A stretch of 64,000 nucleotides of DNA, taken from CAMDPA01 sp963825625. GTDB lineage: Bacteria > Pseudomonadota > Alphaproteobacteria > Rhizobiales > Hyphomicrobiaceae. How positions within the stretch are numbered: the stretch's first letter is position 1; each line of letters begins with the position of its first letter. The notes under the pieces are model-generated. The model was not told where the DNA came from, made no database searches, and worked only from the letters and a program-made list of their open reading frames with translations. Positions 18,614-28,878 of this stretch are shown here, piece by piece. Both the position numbers and the translations under genes were made by a program. Location of the stretch: positions 354,127 through 418,126 of the forward strand of contig CAWGUF010000019.1 of the NCBI GenBank assembly GCA_963825625.1. Reading direction: 5' to 3'.

Positions 18614-20531
18614 GCGGGACAGTTTCCATCACCAATGGGCATGCGGCCGAGTCCGCCGCACAGAACGCGGGCGGCGCAATTATCGAGGGTTCCGTGGGTT
18701 CCGTGGGTTCCAAGTCGAGCAAGAGCCGGAAATCCCTGGCGAAGGTAGCCGGCCAGGCGCCCGACGATGCCGGGTTCCGCGCGGGTTCCGCCGGGTTCCA
18801 ACTTCCCTCGGATGATGCAGCAGATTGGGTGCCCGATGGCTTCCGTCGGCAGGGCGATGGCGCGATCCTGCGCGAGGCCGAGCCCGACGACTGGCAATGG
18901 CTGTGCTCACCTCTGGTAGTCGAGGCGGCCACGCGCAGCGCTGAGGGCGAGGCGTGGGGCCGCCTGCTGCGGGTGCGCGACCGAGATGGCCGCTGGCACG
19001 AATGGGCGATGCCGATGGCCGAGCTTGCGGGCGCGGGCGAAATCTATCGTGCGCGGCTGCTGGGGATGGGGCTCGAGCTTTCGCCCGGCGCCAAGGCTCG
19101 CGAAGCGCTGCAGAGGTTGCTGACGACGGCCAAACCGAAGAACCGGGCTCGGTGCGTGTCTGCGCTCGGCTGGCACGACGGCAGCTTCCTGCTGCCTGAC
19201 AGAGTGATCGGCGCACGCCGGAGCCGAGGCCGAGCGGTTGGTGCTGCAGACCAACGCGCCACTGCAGCACAACTACCGCACCAGCGGCTCGCTGGAGGGC
19301 TGGCAGGACGGCATCGGCAAGCTCGCGGTCGGCAATTCGCGCCTGGTGCTCGCGATCTCACTCGCGTTTGCGGCACCGATGCTACGACAGCTCGGCATCG
19401 AGGGCGGCGGCGTGCACTTTCGCGGCGCGTCGAGCACGGGCAAGACGACCGCCGGTGAGGCAGCCGGCTCGGTCTGTGGCGGCGGCCCGGACGGGTACAA
19501 GCAGACGTGGCGCGCCACCGACAACGCCATCGAGGCCGTGGCGGCGGTCCACAACGACGGCCTCCTCGTGCTCGACGAGATCGGCCAGGTCAGCGCCGAC
19601 GCGCTGGGCGCCGCCGCCTACATGCTCGCCAACGGCCAGGGCAAGCAACGCATGACACGCGACGCCGCCGCGCGCGCAGTCCCGACGTGGCGACTTCTGT
19701 TCCTCTCCACCGGCGAAATCGGCCTCGCCGACAAGATGCGCGAGAGCAAGCGCGGCAGCGGGCGAGTGATGGCTGGGCAGCAGGTCCGCGTGATCGAGCT
19801 CCCGGCCGATGCGGGCGCAGATCATGGCCTGTTCGATACTTTGCACGGCTTCGCCACGGGGCAGGCGCTCGCCGATCATCTCAAGGACGCCACCGGCAAG
19901 CACTACGGGCACCCCTTGCGTGCCTTCCTGCAGCGGCTAGTCACCGAGACGTGGACGGACGGCGCGCGCGCCTTCATCGAGCGCTTTGTATCGGAAGTCG
20001 TGCCCATCGGCGCCGACGGGCAGGTGCGTCGCGCCGCGCAACGGTTCGCGCTCGTGGCTGCGGCCGGCGAGATGGCGCGGCGCTGGTCCATCCTGCCATG
20101 GTCTGAAGGCGAGGCAATCGGCGGCTGCCAAGCGGCTGTTCGGCGAGTGGCTCGCTGCACGCGGCGGGACCGAGCCCGCGGAGATCGAGGCAGGGCTTAC
20201 GGCCGTTCGTCACTTCATCGAAGTGCACGGCACCAGCCGGTTCGCGCCGCTGGACCGAGCCCGGATCGCGTGCGTGCAGAACCGTGCCGGCTACTCGCGG
20301 CCAGACGACGGCGGCTTGCCCTACTATGTTCTGCCGGAGGCATGGCGCGCTCGACGTGCTCGCTGGCCACGACGCCAGGCATGATCGCTCGCGAGATGGT
20401 CAAGCGCGGCATGCTGAAGGCGACAGCCGATGGCAAGCCGCAGACCAAGCAACGGCTGCCCGATGGGAGCTGAGCGCAAGGTCTACGTGGTGCTGCCGGT
20501 GATCTTCGCGAGCGGGCAGGGCGTGGAATGA
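18610..20531 (+). pseudogene. DUF927-family replicative helicase, frameshifted
   Basis: One DUF927 helicase spread over three frames. It starts at 18610 (MSGTVSITNG) overlapping the prim-pol stop. It shifts at about 19205, where LLPDRVIG should run on into LVLQTNAPLQHNYR. It then carries the Walker A region GASSTGKTTAGEAAG and Walker B LLVLDEIGQ. It shifts again near 20115, 20345 and 20471, ending with VVLPVIFASG at 20531. All segments align with one family and keep sense codons between shifts. Either the gene is decayed or the assembly has single-base errors here. Confidence 0.8.
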
Positions 20532-20863
20532 GGCACCTACTTGCCCTACTCGACGGCGGAACCCGCGGAACCTCGGCGGAACCCGCGTCGATGACCCTGC
20601 GGGTTCCGCCGAACAACACATTAGATCAACGGCTTGCGAGGGTTGGAACTCGCGGAACCCTTGGAACTCCGGAAATCGAACAAGTCGTCGCACATGACAC
20701 CATCGCCCAGCGCGTCGCCGATCTCGCCGACGCCTACGTCGAGCGCATGGCGATGTGCCTGGAGGCCGGGGACATCGGCGAGGCCGAGGCCCGACGCATC
20801 GCCGAGGCTGAGATCGGCCGGCGGTTCGTCGAGGCGTTCCTGCCCGGCGAGGTGGCGGCGTGA
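20528..20863 (+). CDS. Small hypothetical protein following the DUF927 gene
   Basis: A 111-residue protein whose ATG overlaps the DUF927 stop (ATGA). The first 60 residues are Thr/Gly/Arg-rich with three similar RGT/RVPPN-type pieces. The C-terminal half is a regular acidic amphipathic helix (AQRVADLADAYVERMAMCLE, then GEAEARRIAEAEIGRRFVE). Similar short proteins often follow DUF927 helicases in such elements. No function known to me. Confidence 0.6.
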   Translation: MRHLLALLDGGTRGTSAEPASMTLRVPPNNTLDQRLARVGTRGTLGTPEIEQVVAHDTIAQRVADLADAYVERMAMCLEAGDIGEAEARRIAEAEIGRRFVEAFLPGEVAA

Positions 20864-21045
20864 GATGGTCCGCTCATCGCACCGGCCTTCACGAGGCAGT
20901 CGAGGTAACGCCACGGCTTGTTGTGCATCAGAACCATTTTCTTCGCACCACATGCGCGTGAGGGTCGGCTGCTGTGCACTGGAACCAATTTCGGCACCCC
21001 TTCACGCGCGCGTGCGCGCGAAGGCAATTACACGAGCGAGGAAAC

Positions 21046-21528
21046 ATGGCGAACCCAATTCCAGCACTGAACCCGAACCCGCCGAAGATCGTCACCGGGG
21101 CACAGATCAAGGCCGCTCGCGCACTGCTCGGCTGGCGCCGGATCGACCTCGCTGCGGCAGCGGGGCTGCATCGCAACGCTGTCGCCTATTGGGAAGGGCA
21201 GCCGCGCATGCCCAGCCGCGAGCCGTTCGCCTGTCAGAAGATGCGGGCCGCCCTGCTGTCGGCCGGCGTGGTTACGGTGTCGACGCCCGCGCCCGGCGTA
21301 TGCCTGCTCAGTGCAGGGCCGCGTCACACCGCCGAGCCAGCCGCGAGCCCGGTTCCGATGGCACCAGCTCAAGAGGAGGACGGACACCGTTTCATAACGG
21401 CGTCTAACGGGCTTGAACTGTGCGCGATGCACAGCGGCCTCGCTGTTTCTACAGCACAGGAACAGGGGGGCGGCTCGACGGCGAGCGACTGTGCACAAGG
21501 CACAATCTCGGATGAGGCAAACTCATGA
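21046..21528 (+). CDS. XRE-like helix-turn-helix regulator
   Basis: A 160-residue protein; ATG 21046 with GCGAGGAAAC upstream. Residues about 15-55 form an HTH: AAGLHRNAVAYWEGQPRMPS resembles the XRE recognition region. The remaining 100 residues are low-complexity and rich in Ala, Ser and Thr, with no domain I recognise. Its stop overlaps the start of the next gene. Probably the element's transcriptional regulator. Confidence 0.7.
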   Translation: MANPIPALNPNPPKIVTGAQIKAARALLGWRRIDLAAAAGLHRNAVAYWEGQPRMPSREPFACQKMRAALLSAGVVTVSTPAPGVCLLSAGPRHTAEPAASPVPMAPAQEEDGHRFITASNGLELCAMHSGLAVSTAQEQGGGSTASDCAQGTISDEANS

Positions 21529-22251
21529 GCAAGAACAAGCGCAACCCGGATGCTGTGCACGGCGTTGCTACTGTGCCGGCCTCGACACATGCATCCGCGT
21601 CGGAACAACCTGCGGACAATGCATCGAAGCCATACGAGGCCACGGCGCACGAGCGTGCCGCGGTCGATCGCCTTCGGAGCAGGCGAAATGGCAAGCCACC
21701 GGCGCCCCGGTTCACGGTGTCTCACGAGGGCGATACCGTCACCATTGAGCCGGACCACGTCGAGCCAGCTTACGCGCACGCCCTTCTGACGGACATGATT
21801 GCAACCGGCGACACCACCTTCTCGGTCGGCCTTCTCGATCAGATCGCCAATGTTGCCCGGTCCGGGAAGAAGTTGACCTCACGCGACTTGAATTTCGCGC
21901 TGGCCACTGTCAGCGCGATCGAACCGCGCGACCCGGTCGAGAGCTTGCTCGCCGCACAGATGATGGCCATTCACAATGCAACGATGGTTGCGGCTCGCCG
22001 GCTCAACCACGCGGATACGATTACGCAGCAGGACAGCGCGTCCAACATGCTGAACAAGTTGGCGAGGACGTTCGCCGCCGCAGGTCGAGGCGCTGAAGCG
22101 CTACCGCTCATCCGGCGAGCAGAACGTGAAGGTCACGCACCAGCACGTGAGCGTAACGGCCGGCCAAGCTGTGGTCGGCATCAACCAGGGGGGAGGGGGA
22201 GCCCATGAAAACACGAGCCAATCCCATGCACCTAGAAATCGAGCCAGATGA
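21525..22251 (+). pseudogene. Element-encoded hypothetical protein, C-terminal frameshift
   Basis: Reads as a phage/element accessory protein (middle part FSVGLLDQIANVARSGKK, then AQMMAIHNATMVAARRL). At about 22083 one extra base puts the rest out of frame. The corrected frame gives QVEALKRYRSSGEQNVKVTH and runs to a stop at 22251, overlapping the next ATG. The restored C-terminus is the conserved-looking one, so the gene was about 241 residues. Either decay or a sequencing indel. Confidence 0.75.
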
Positions 22252-22490
22252 ATGCCGCCCGGCGCTGCTCGGCCATGAGCAAGCGATCCCGATGCCGGTG
22301 CCGGGCGCCGGCCGTGAAGGGGCGAAACGTGTGCCGGATGCACGGCGCGCGAGCCGGGGCGCCGAGCGGTAGGACCAACGGCGCCTGGAGGCATGGCCGG
22401 GAAACGAACGAGGCGGTCGCCAGGCGCCGCGGCCTGCGCGAGCTGATCAGTGCGTCTCGCGAGCTAGTCCGCCAGATCGGAGAAAGCTGA
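22248..22490 (+). CDS. Small phage-type HGG/NGAWRHG protein
   Basis: An 80-residue basic protein with the motif CRMHGARAGAPSGRTNGAWR, a version of the HGG-x-GAP-x-G-x-xN-x-x-RHG signature of small proteins common in alphaproteobacterial prophages and elements. Start and stop overlap both neighbours, so it is inside a tightly packed operon. Function unknown. Confidence 0.78.
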   Translation: MNAARRCSAMSKRSRCRCRAPAVKGRNVCRMHGARAGAPSGRTNGAWRHGRETNEAVARRRGLRELISASRELVRQIGES

Positions 22491-22906
22491 TGAAGGGCAC
22501 GTCGGACTTGGCTCTCGTGCCCGCTGCTAACAGCGGCGGAACAGCGGCGCGCATACCTGAAGGGCGACGTTTCCAGCCCGGACACTCCGGAAATCCACGC
22601 GGCCGCCCCAAGCGGGATTTGGAGGTGGCCGAGCTGGCCCGGCTATATACGGCCGATGCAATAGCGACGCTGGTCAGCCTCATGTCGGACAGTGGGGCGC
22701 CGCCATCGGCCCGCGTTGCTGCCGCCACGGCCATCCTCGATCGTGGCTGGGGCCGACCACCACAAGCGCTCGACGTGACGCAGCGGCACTCGATCTCGGA
22801 GGAGTTCGAGGCGTACTTGCGGGCGTTGAAAAGTCCGGACACGGCAGTCAGCACAAGCGTCGCGTCAACGGCGGGTAGCACCTCCGACGAGATTCATGGG
22901 CGGTGA
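22490..22906 (+). CDS. DUF5681 domain protein
   Basis: A 138-residue protein with RRFQPGHSGNPRGRPKRDLE, the DUF5681 signature, near residues 26-45. A helical region follows (SARVAAATAILDRGWGRPPQ), typical of these phage/element proteins. Translationally coupled to the upstream small gene (TGATG). Role unknown; often beside terminase or replication genes. Confidence 0.82.
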   Translation: MKGTSDLALVPAANSGGTAARIPEGRRFQPGHSGNPRGRPKRDLEVAELARLYTADAIATLVSLMSDSGAPPSARVAAATAILDRGWGRPPQALDVTQRHSISEEFEAYLRALKSPDTAVSTSVASTAGSTSDEIHGR

Positions 22907-23044
22907 AAGCCTGAAACTTTGGGGCTGCGTCGAGAGCAGCGGAAAGCCGGTTGATCAGAGTGCTAATGGAGTACTTGCTGCTGACGTGTTTGACGTGCTT
23001 CGTAGTCGGCATTGACAGCCAAAGCGTGATTGGGGGGGCACGCG

Positions 23045-26000
23045 ATGCCATCATCGTCTCAGGAGGTCCAAACCAAACCACTCCGCCGGGCCAAGGAACC
23101 GGGCGAGTTCGATGTCTACTGCGCGGGTCTGGAGTGGAGCCTTGTCGACCCGATCATCATCAATGACCGCAATGACCTGAAGTCGGCGCCCCGGTGGCGC
23201 GAGCGCGTCAAGCCGTTTCAGCACCAGGTTACCAACCTCATCACCTACTGCCGACGCCTGCCGGTGACGCTGCTGGCCGACGACGTCGGCCTCGGCAAGA
23301 CCATCAGTGCCGGCCTCATCGCCAGTGAGCTGATTTCCCGGCGGAAGTTGAGTCAAGATTCTGATCGTGGCGCCGAAGCTCCTCGGGCCGCAGTGGAAGG
23401 AGGAGCTGGAAACCAAGTTTGACATTCCGGCGGAGGTGGCGGTCGGCCGTGCCCTGCTCCATGCCGATCCGGACGGCGAGATCGGCGCCGTGATCACCAC
23501 GTATCATTCGGCACGCGCAGTACATCAAACGATTGCCGCGCGATCGGTTCCAGATGCTGATTCTGGACGAGGCGCACAAGCTGCGGAACCTGTATGGGGT
23601 GCCGAACCCGCCTATGGTCGCCAAGCGCTTCCGCGAGGTGCTCGCTGGCCGGGCCTTCAAGTTCGTGCTGATGCTGACCGCCACGCCGATCCAGAACCGG
23701 CTGTGGGATCTGTATTCGTTGGTAGACCTGCTGACGGTGGCGCGAGGGCATCAGAACCCGTTCGGCAGCGAAGGGCTGTTTGCGCGCAAGTTCATCGCTG
23801 ACAACCCCACGCAGGCACGCCAACTGAGGCTGGAGGCAAAGGAGGAGTTCCGCGCAATCGTCTACGGGTACATGTCGCGCGTGCGTCGCGGCGACGTAAA
23901 GCTGCAATTTCCGACGCGCAAGGTGTTCAGACAGCCCGTGACACCGACGCCTGAAGAACTGCATCTGATCAAGCTCATCGCCAAGCCGATCCAGGGCATG
24001 AACCGGCTCGCGCAGATCAGCATCCTGCAGGCGCTGACGAGCAGTCCCGACGCATGTGCGACCCAGCTGGAGAACATGGCGCGCAACGGCACTTTCCCGC
24101 CGGATGTCGCCGTGCGGTTCAGGGCCGTCGTCAAGAGCATGAAGATGAGCGCCAAGCTGCATGGCGTTGCAGCATTGGTCGACAAGCTCCGGCGCGAAAA
24201 CCCGCAGAACTGGCGCATGATCGTGTTCACGCAGCGACACGAGACCCAGACTACTATTCAAAACTATCTAGAATCCCTCGGCGTGCCGGTCGGAATCATC
24301 AACGGTAAGACCACCGGCAGAAACCAGGCCACCATCGCCGACTTGAAGGCCTCACCGCCGAAAATCCATGTGATCGTTTCCACGGAGGCAGGCTCCGAGG
24401 GCGTGAACCTGCAAGCCGCCAACGTGTTGGTGAACTACGACCTGCCTTGGAACCCGATGATCGTCGAGCAGCGTGTCGGCCGCGTTCAGCGCCTCGGATC
24501 GGAGCATGCACATGTTCTGGTCTACAGCGTGACGTTGGCGGGGACGTTCGAGGACTACATCGTCGGCCGGTTGATGCAGAAGCTCCAGATGGCGAACCAT
24601 GCGATCGGCGATATCGAGTCGCTGTTGCAGGCATCCGGCATGGGCGACGGCAAGGACGACGGAGCGGAGAGTTTCGAGGACCATATTCTGCAGCTGGTGC
24701 TGGAGTCATTGGCGGGACAGGATGTCAAGGCGGCGGCAAAGGCCGCAGAGGAAAGCATTGACCGGGGCCGCGAGATTCTCGCCGAGGAAGAAGAGAACAT
24801 CGACGAGATTCTGGGTGCGATGGACGGCGCTGCCGACAAGGGGCCGCGCAGTCCCGACCTTCCCCCGCCACAGCGTTCGATGCCCCCTCGCGAGTTCGTC
24901 CTCGCCGGGCTTAAGGCACTCGGAGCCAAGCTCGCTGAGCAGTCGTCCGATGTCTACACGTGCGAACTCGATGGCGCACGTGAGACCATTTCGGTTGCGG
25001 AAGGAAGTGAAGCCGACAATCGCGTCACCCGCTACACGCCCGGCTCCCCCGCCTTCGACCGGCTGATCACCCGTTTGACTCAATCCGGTATGCACAACGT
25101 GAGCGATGCCGACAGCACGCCGGAGGAAGTCGCCAAGGCTGTCGCAACCCAATGGGTAAACTCATTCGGCGGGACGCTACGCGCAGCCAAGTTAGATCGT
25201 GTAACCCGGCGCTTTACCGGCAATGCCGTGCTGCAGGTTCGGGCGACGGTTGCGCACGACAGCTACGAACGTCTGATCCCCGTGGACTGCTCGGGTGACG
25301 AGCATCAAGCTGTCGATGGCAGTGCGCTGCTTGACCCAATCCCGCCTGTCATCGATCGGCCGGAGCAGATTGGTCTGTCAGTCGAGCAAATCAGACGGCG
25401 GGCGATGCTCGACCCCGGCATCGCCGAGTTCCGCCGGTTCTACACGGAGCGCCGAGCCGAAGAGGTGCATGCCGCTGGCAATGATCCGCGTTTGGCCAAG
25501 AAGCTCGAGGACGATTTCACGCCGCGCCTGCAAACGACGATCGCCGGCCTGCGTGGTACGGTAGACCGCATCGTGGAAAGCCGCGTGAACTACCTGATCG
25601 ACAACCAAGCGGAATATGTCTCGACACTGCGTATCGTCCCGTCGGCGTCCAAGATCATCGAAGCACCGCCGCTGGGGATCTGCGGCAAGTCCGGCCAGCC
25701 GGCACCGCTTGACGCGCTGGGCGAATGCGCGGTGTCGATGAGGCGGGTCCTTCGCCACCTGCTCGTCAAATCCGCTGCCTCGGAGCGGTATGGCCTGCCA
25801 GAGCACATGGCGAGCTGCAGCGTGAGCGGCCAGCGCGTTCTGCTGACGGAGTTGGAACCGTCCGATGTGACCGGAAACCCCGTGCTCCGGACGATTCTCA
25901 AAATCTCGACCCTCAGCGGACGCAAAGCCGAGGCTGAACACATGGGGCGATGTGCGTTCACCCAGGTGGACGCCCTGCTGTCTGAGCTGGCGGTAAGCGA

Positions 26001-26749
26001 GATTTCAGGGAAGCACTACCGTACCGATCAAAAGGCGCAGTCAGAGGTTTCGGGAAGGAGAGGCCACGTTTCCGAGTTCTACACCTGTCCGCTGTCAGGA
26101 CGCGTGCTGCTTGCAAGCGAGGCGGAACGCTGTGCCGTGACAGGGCAGCGCGTGTTTCCGGGGATGCTCGCGGAATGTGCAGTCTCGCGCGCCCACGTGA
26201 TGCCAAACTTACTGGAGGCATCATCGGTCAGCGGCCGGCGGGCTCTCAGCCAGTACCTCGTGTCGAGCAGTATCTCCGGCTCACGCTGCCTGCACGAGGA
26301 AGCGATCGCGTCGAATTCACGGAAAGGCTTGCACCCGCGCGGAAGCCACACCCTGCGCCTGGAGTGGTCATGTCAGCCATCCCGACGACATCCGGACTTG
26401 CGCCTTGACCGGCTTGCCGATCCACGTCGGGCACGGCACGCGGGAAGCGCCATGGCGACTGGCACCGCTCGCCGAGATGTTGAACGCAACCCGTCGGGCC
26501 GCCGATCAGCAGGGTTTGTGGACCGGTATCGCGCAACTCGCAGCCGGCATCAGCGATGGGCGGTGCACGGTTGAGAGCGCGCAACTCTCACCGGATGGCC
26601 AGAAGCTCGCCCTGTGCGTCGAGCAGAAGAAGCTGCTGGGCCTGCGCACACGCTATCTGGGGTTCGTGTATTCGATCGCTGAGCGGGCGATTGTTGGCAG
26701 GGTGGCAGTCGGCAAGAGAATCAGCGGCGCATGGGTCGAACGGGCATGA
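23045..26749 (+). pseudogene. SNF2-type helicase with C-terminal 15-residue repeats, frameshifted
   Basis: About 1,235 residues when frames are joined. N-terminal: Walker A DDVGLGKTISAGL, Walker B ILDEAHKLRN, TATPIQNRLWDLYSLVDLL. Second helicase lobe: FTQRHETQT, VSTEAGSEGVNLQ, QRVGRVQRLG. Then a long acidic linker (AAEESIDRGREILAEEEENI), the repeat block at 25681-26310 and a C-terminal globular end (LSPDGQKLALCVEQKKLLG). Frames change at about 23354 (extra C), 23520, 26300 and 26365. The uninterrupted middle alone is over 900 residues. It is last in the integrative element and could be an accessory or defence ATPase; family not known to me. Confidence 0.8.
25681..26310 (+). repeat. Fourteen tandem 45-bp (15-residue) coding repeats
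   Basis: From the Cys of CGKSGQPAPLDALGE to SSISGSRCLHEEAIA, each unit is exactly 15 residues. The consensus is [C/S]-x-[V/I/L]-[S/T]-G-[R/Q]-R-x-L-x-x-E-[L/M]-x-x. Position 1 is Cys in about half the units and Ser in the others. DNA repeats are much diverged, so this is an old, protein-level repeat. A further CALTGLPIHVGHG unit lies after the frameshift. Confidence 0.88.
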
Positions 26750-27251
26750 GGTGGCGCAATAAGGCGCAAGGCTGGCAAGCAACCAGCGACAATGCGGGGG
26801 TGGCCGCAGCCATGACGCACGGGAGGATCGCACACGCTTGCCGTTTCCAGCTCTACCGCGTCCCCAGATGGGGATACCATGGTCCGCTGTACCCTCAGCT
26901 GCGGGTGAAATGCTGCAGAGCAGCTAATTTCAGCCCTGGGCCATGTATGGACGGCGCCCGCGGTGCAAGAGGAAACTGACGGTTCAGCGAAACTATCGGG
27001 TGCAGCCATGTATCCGGCCTGTTGTCGGATGAAGGGCGAACCCTCATCGCGATGCAGCCGCTATGGCCGCTGGCCCTGATGTGATCCGCTGATCGGGTCC
27101 CAATCAAAAGCACGCGTTCTTTCCTCGCGTGGCCCCAAAACGGGTTCTCCCGATCGACGGTCTCGACCGTTTCGCATCAACGTCTTCTTCACCCCTGCAG
27201 TTCGAGAACGCACGTAACGCTTGATTCAATCACCCATTGCCGAGCCGCTTG
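26750..27251. other. Intergenic region, probable IS110 3' non-coding end
   Basis: About 500 bases with no protein-like frame. The right half (about 27120-27251) abuts the transposase stop and would contain one IS110 end. In IS110-family elements a non-coding end carries the bridge RNA; which end depends on the subgroup. I cannot fold it reliably by eye. Confidence 0.4.
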
Positions 27252-28277
27252 CTACGCTGCCGCAAGCTCAGGTGATCGATATGTTCCGCCCTTGGCCAGC
27301 AAGGCCCAGGCGATGCGCGCCATCTTGTTGGCGAGCGCGACGGCGACGACCTTGAAGGGGCGTCGCGCAAGAAGCTGTGTGAGCCAAGGGTACTTGGCGG
27401 GATTCTGCCTGGCACGACGCAGGACTGCGTGTGCTCCGACGACGAGGATGCGCCGCAGATAGCGGTCACCCTGCTTGGAGATCGGCCCCAGCTTCTGCTT
27501 GCCGCCCGTGGAATCCTGTCGCGGCACGAGGCCGATCCAGGCCGCGAAATCACGGCCCGACTTGAACACCTTTGGATCGGGGACGACTGCCACGATCGTG
27601 GTGGCGCCGATCGGGCCGATGCCAGGGATCGTCTCTAGCCGTTTGCTCTCGTCGCTCGTTCGATGCTGCGCCATGATCCGCTTGTCGAGTGTGCCGATCA
27701 GCGTCTGCAGGGCCTGAAGTTGCGCGGCCAGAACCATCAGGGTCGCCCGCGCATCGATCGGCATCTGGATCTCCTGTTCATCGGAGATGACCGACAGCAG
27801 TTCGCTCAATCCTTCCCGGCCTTGTGCCGACACGATGCCGAGCTCGGCCAAGTGAGCCCGCATGGCATTGATCAGCTGTGTACGCTGGCGCATCAGGAGA
27901 TCACGCGCGCGGTGCTGCATCAGCCGGCCTTGCTGTTCGGGCGACTTCACTCGCACGAAGCGCATCGTCGGGCGGCGCACTGCTTCGCAGATCGCCTCGG
28001 CATCGGCCGCGTCGTTCTTATTGCGCTTGACGTAGGCCTTAACGTCTTTCGCCGGCATCAGGCGAACCTCGTGGCCCAGCTTGGCAAGCTCGCGCGCCCA
28101 GTAATGCGCGGTGGCACACGCCTCCATCCCGACAAGGCACGGCGGCAGCGCCTTGAAGTACGCGATCACCTGACTGCGCTTGAGCTGCTTCTTGACAACG
28201 ACCTTCTCGCTCGCGTCAATCGCGTGAACCTGGAATACGTTCTTGGCGAGATCCAAACCGATCGTAGTAATCTGCAT
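27252..28277 (-). CDS. IS110-family transposase
   Basis: A 341-residue DEDD transposase; start at 28277 (MQITTIGLDL). The N-terminal RuvC-like domain has GLDLAKNVFQVHAID (Asp), CLVGMEACATAHYWA (Glu) and KRNKNDAADAEAICE (Asp). The C-terminal Transposase_20 domain has IPGIGPIGATTI and a GRDFAAWIGLVPRQ segment. The frame is intact. It lies between the integrative element and the Tad-like gene. I could not define precise element ends. Confidence 0.93.
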   Translation of the reverse strand: MQITTIGLDLAKNVFQVHAIDASEKVVVKKQLKRSQVIAYFKALPPCLVGMEACATAHYWARELAKLGHEVRLMPAKDVKAYVKRNKNDAADAEAICEAVRRPTMRFVRVKSPEQQGRLMQHRARDLLMRQRTQLINAMRAHLAELGIVSAQGREGLSELLSVISDEQEIQMPIDARATLMVLAAQLQALQTLIGTLDKRIMAQHRTSDESKRLETIPGIGPIGATTIVAVVPDPKVFKSGRDFAAWIGLVPRQDSTGGKQKLGPISKQGDRYLRRILVVGAHAVLRRARQNPAKYPWLTQLLARRPFKVVAVALANKMARIAWALLAKGGTYRSPELAAA

Positions 28278-28878
28278 GTGGACGGCTCCCCTCATGTGAT
28301 TCGTTCCAACGATCACCCTATGGCACTTCGATGCCGGGAGCGGGCGCCGTCCACCACATCAATACCGTCAATGTCTGAGAAGAGACGATCAGCCGTGGCG
28401 TGTTGTTCAAGCCACGACGGCCACCCGAGTTCAGCCATGAAATTGCTGCGGTGCAACTCGATTGGAAGCAATTTCTGCAGTGGACGGCAGCTTACGGGTT
28501 GACATCGACGACCCGGCGCAGAACCTGCTGACGGTGGCCCCTGACCCAAAGCGGGCCTGAGCAAGTGCAACAGCGCTTGCCCCACAACGAACGCCCTGTG
28601 GAAAATTTCGACCTCATCGGGCCCCCGGGCTCGGCTGATGTCAAAGTGGCTGGCCTCGGTCGGAGTACCCCAGTCAGCGGACATGGACCTCGACGAACCT
28701 CGGGTTCGCGGTCAAAATCGTTGCGGGGCAGCATAACGCCGCGAATTTCGGCAACCAACTCTTTCAGACCAACGCCCGTCGGTCGCTTGCCTTGCAGCCG
28801 GACCTCGACGGCCTCTTTCGGTCGAAGTGGCCGTTTGCCTCTACACATAACGAATCAGTACGCGAATTGCCAATCTGA
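28278..28878. other. Non-coding stretch beside IS110, no gene supported
   Basis: About 600 bases. Minus-strand frames exist but their composition is Arg/Pro-rich and not convincing. The part nearest 28278 is the transposase 5' non-coding end. Nothing else recognised. Confidence 0.4.

Larger units (their letters stand above)
15062..26749 (+). mobile_element. Integrative element (integrase to SNF2 helicase)
   Basis: A co-oriented block: tyrosine integrase, AlpA-like regulator, prim-pol, DUF927 helicase, XRE regulator, small HGG-type gene, DUF5681 gene and a large helicase. Integrase, AlpA, primase and DUF927 together are the standard core of P4-like satellites and related integrative elements. 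The right limit is uncertain; I end it at the helicase because an IS110 follows. No conjugation or capsid genes are seen, so it would depend on a helper or is a remnant. Several genes carry frameshifts. Confidence 0.75.

Noticed and set aside
28313..28848. Two overlapping minus-strand frames beside IS110
   Set aside because: No start signal or family-like stretches; the frames are Arg/Pro-rich and overlap each other. Left as non-coding.
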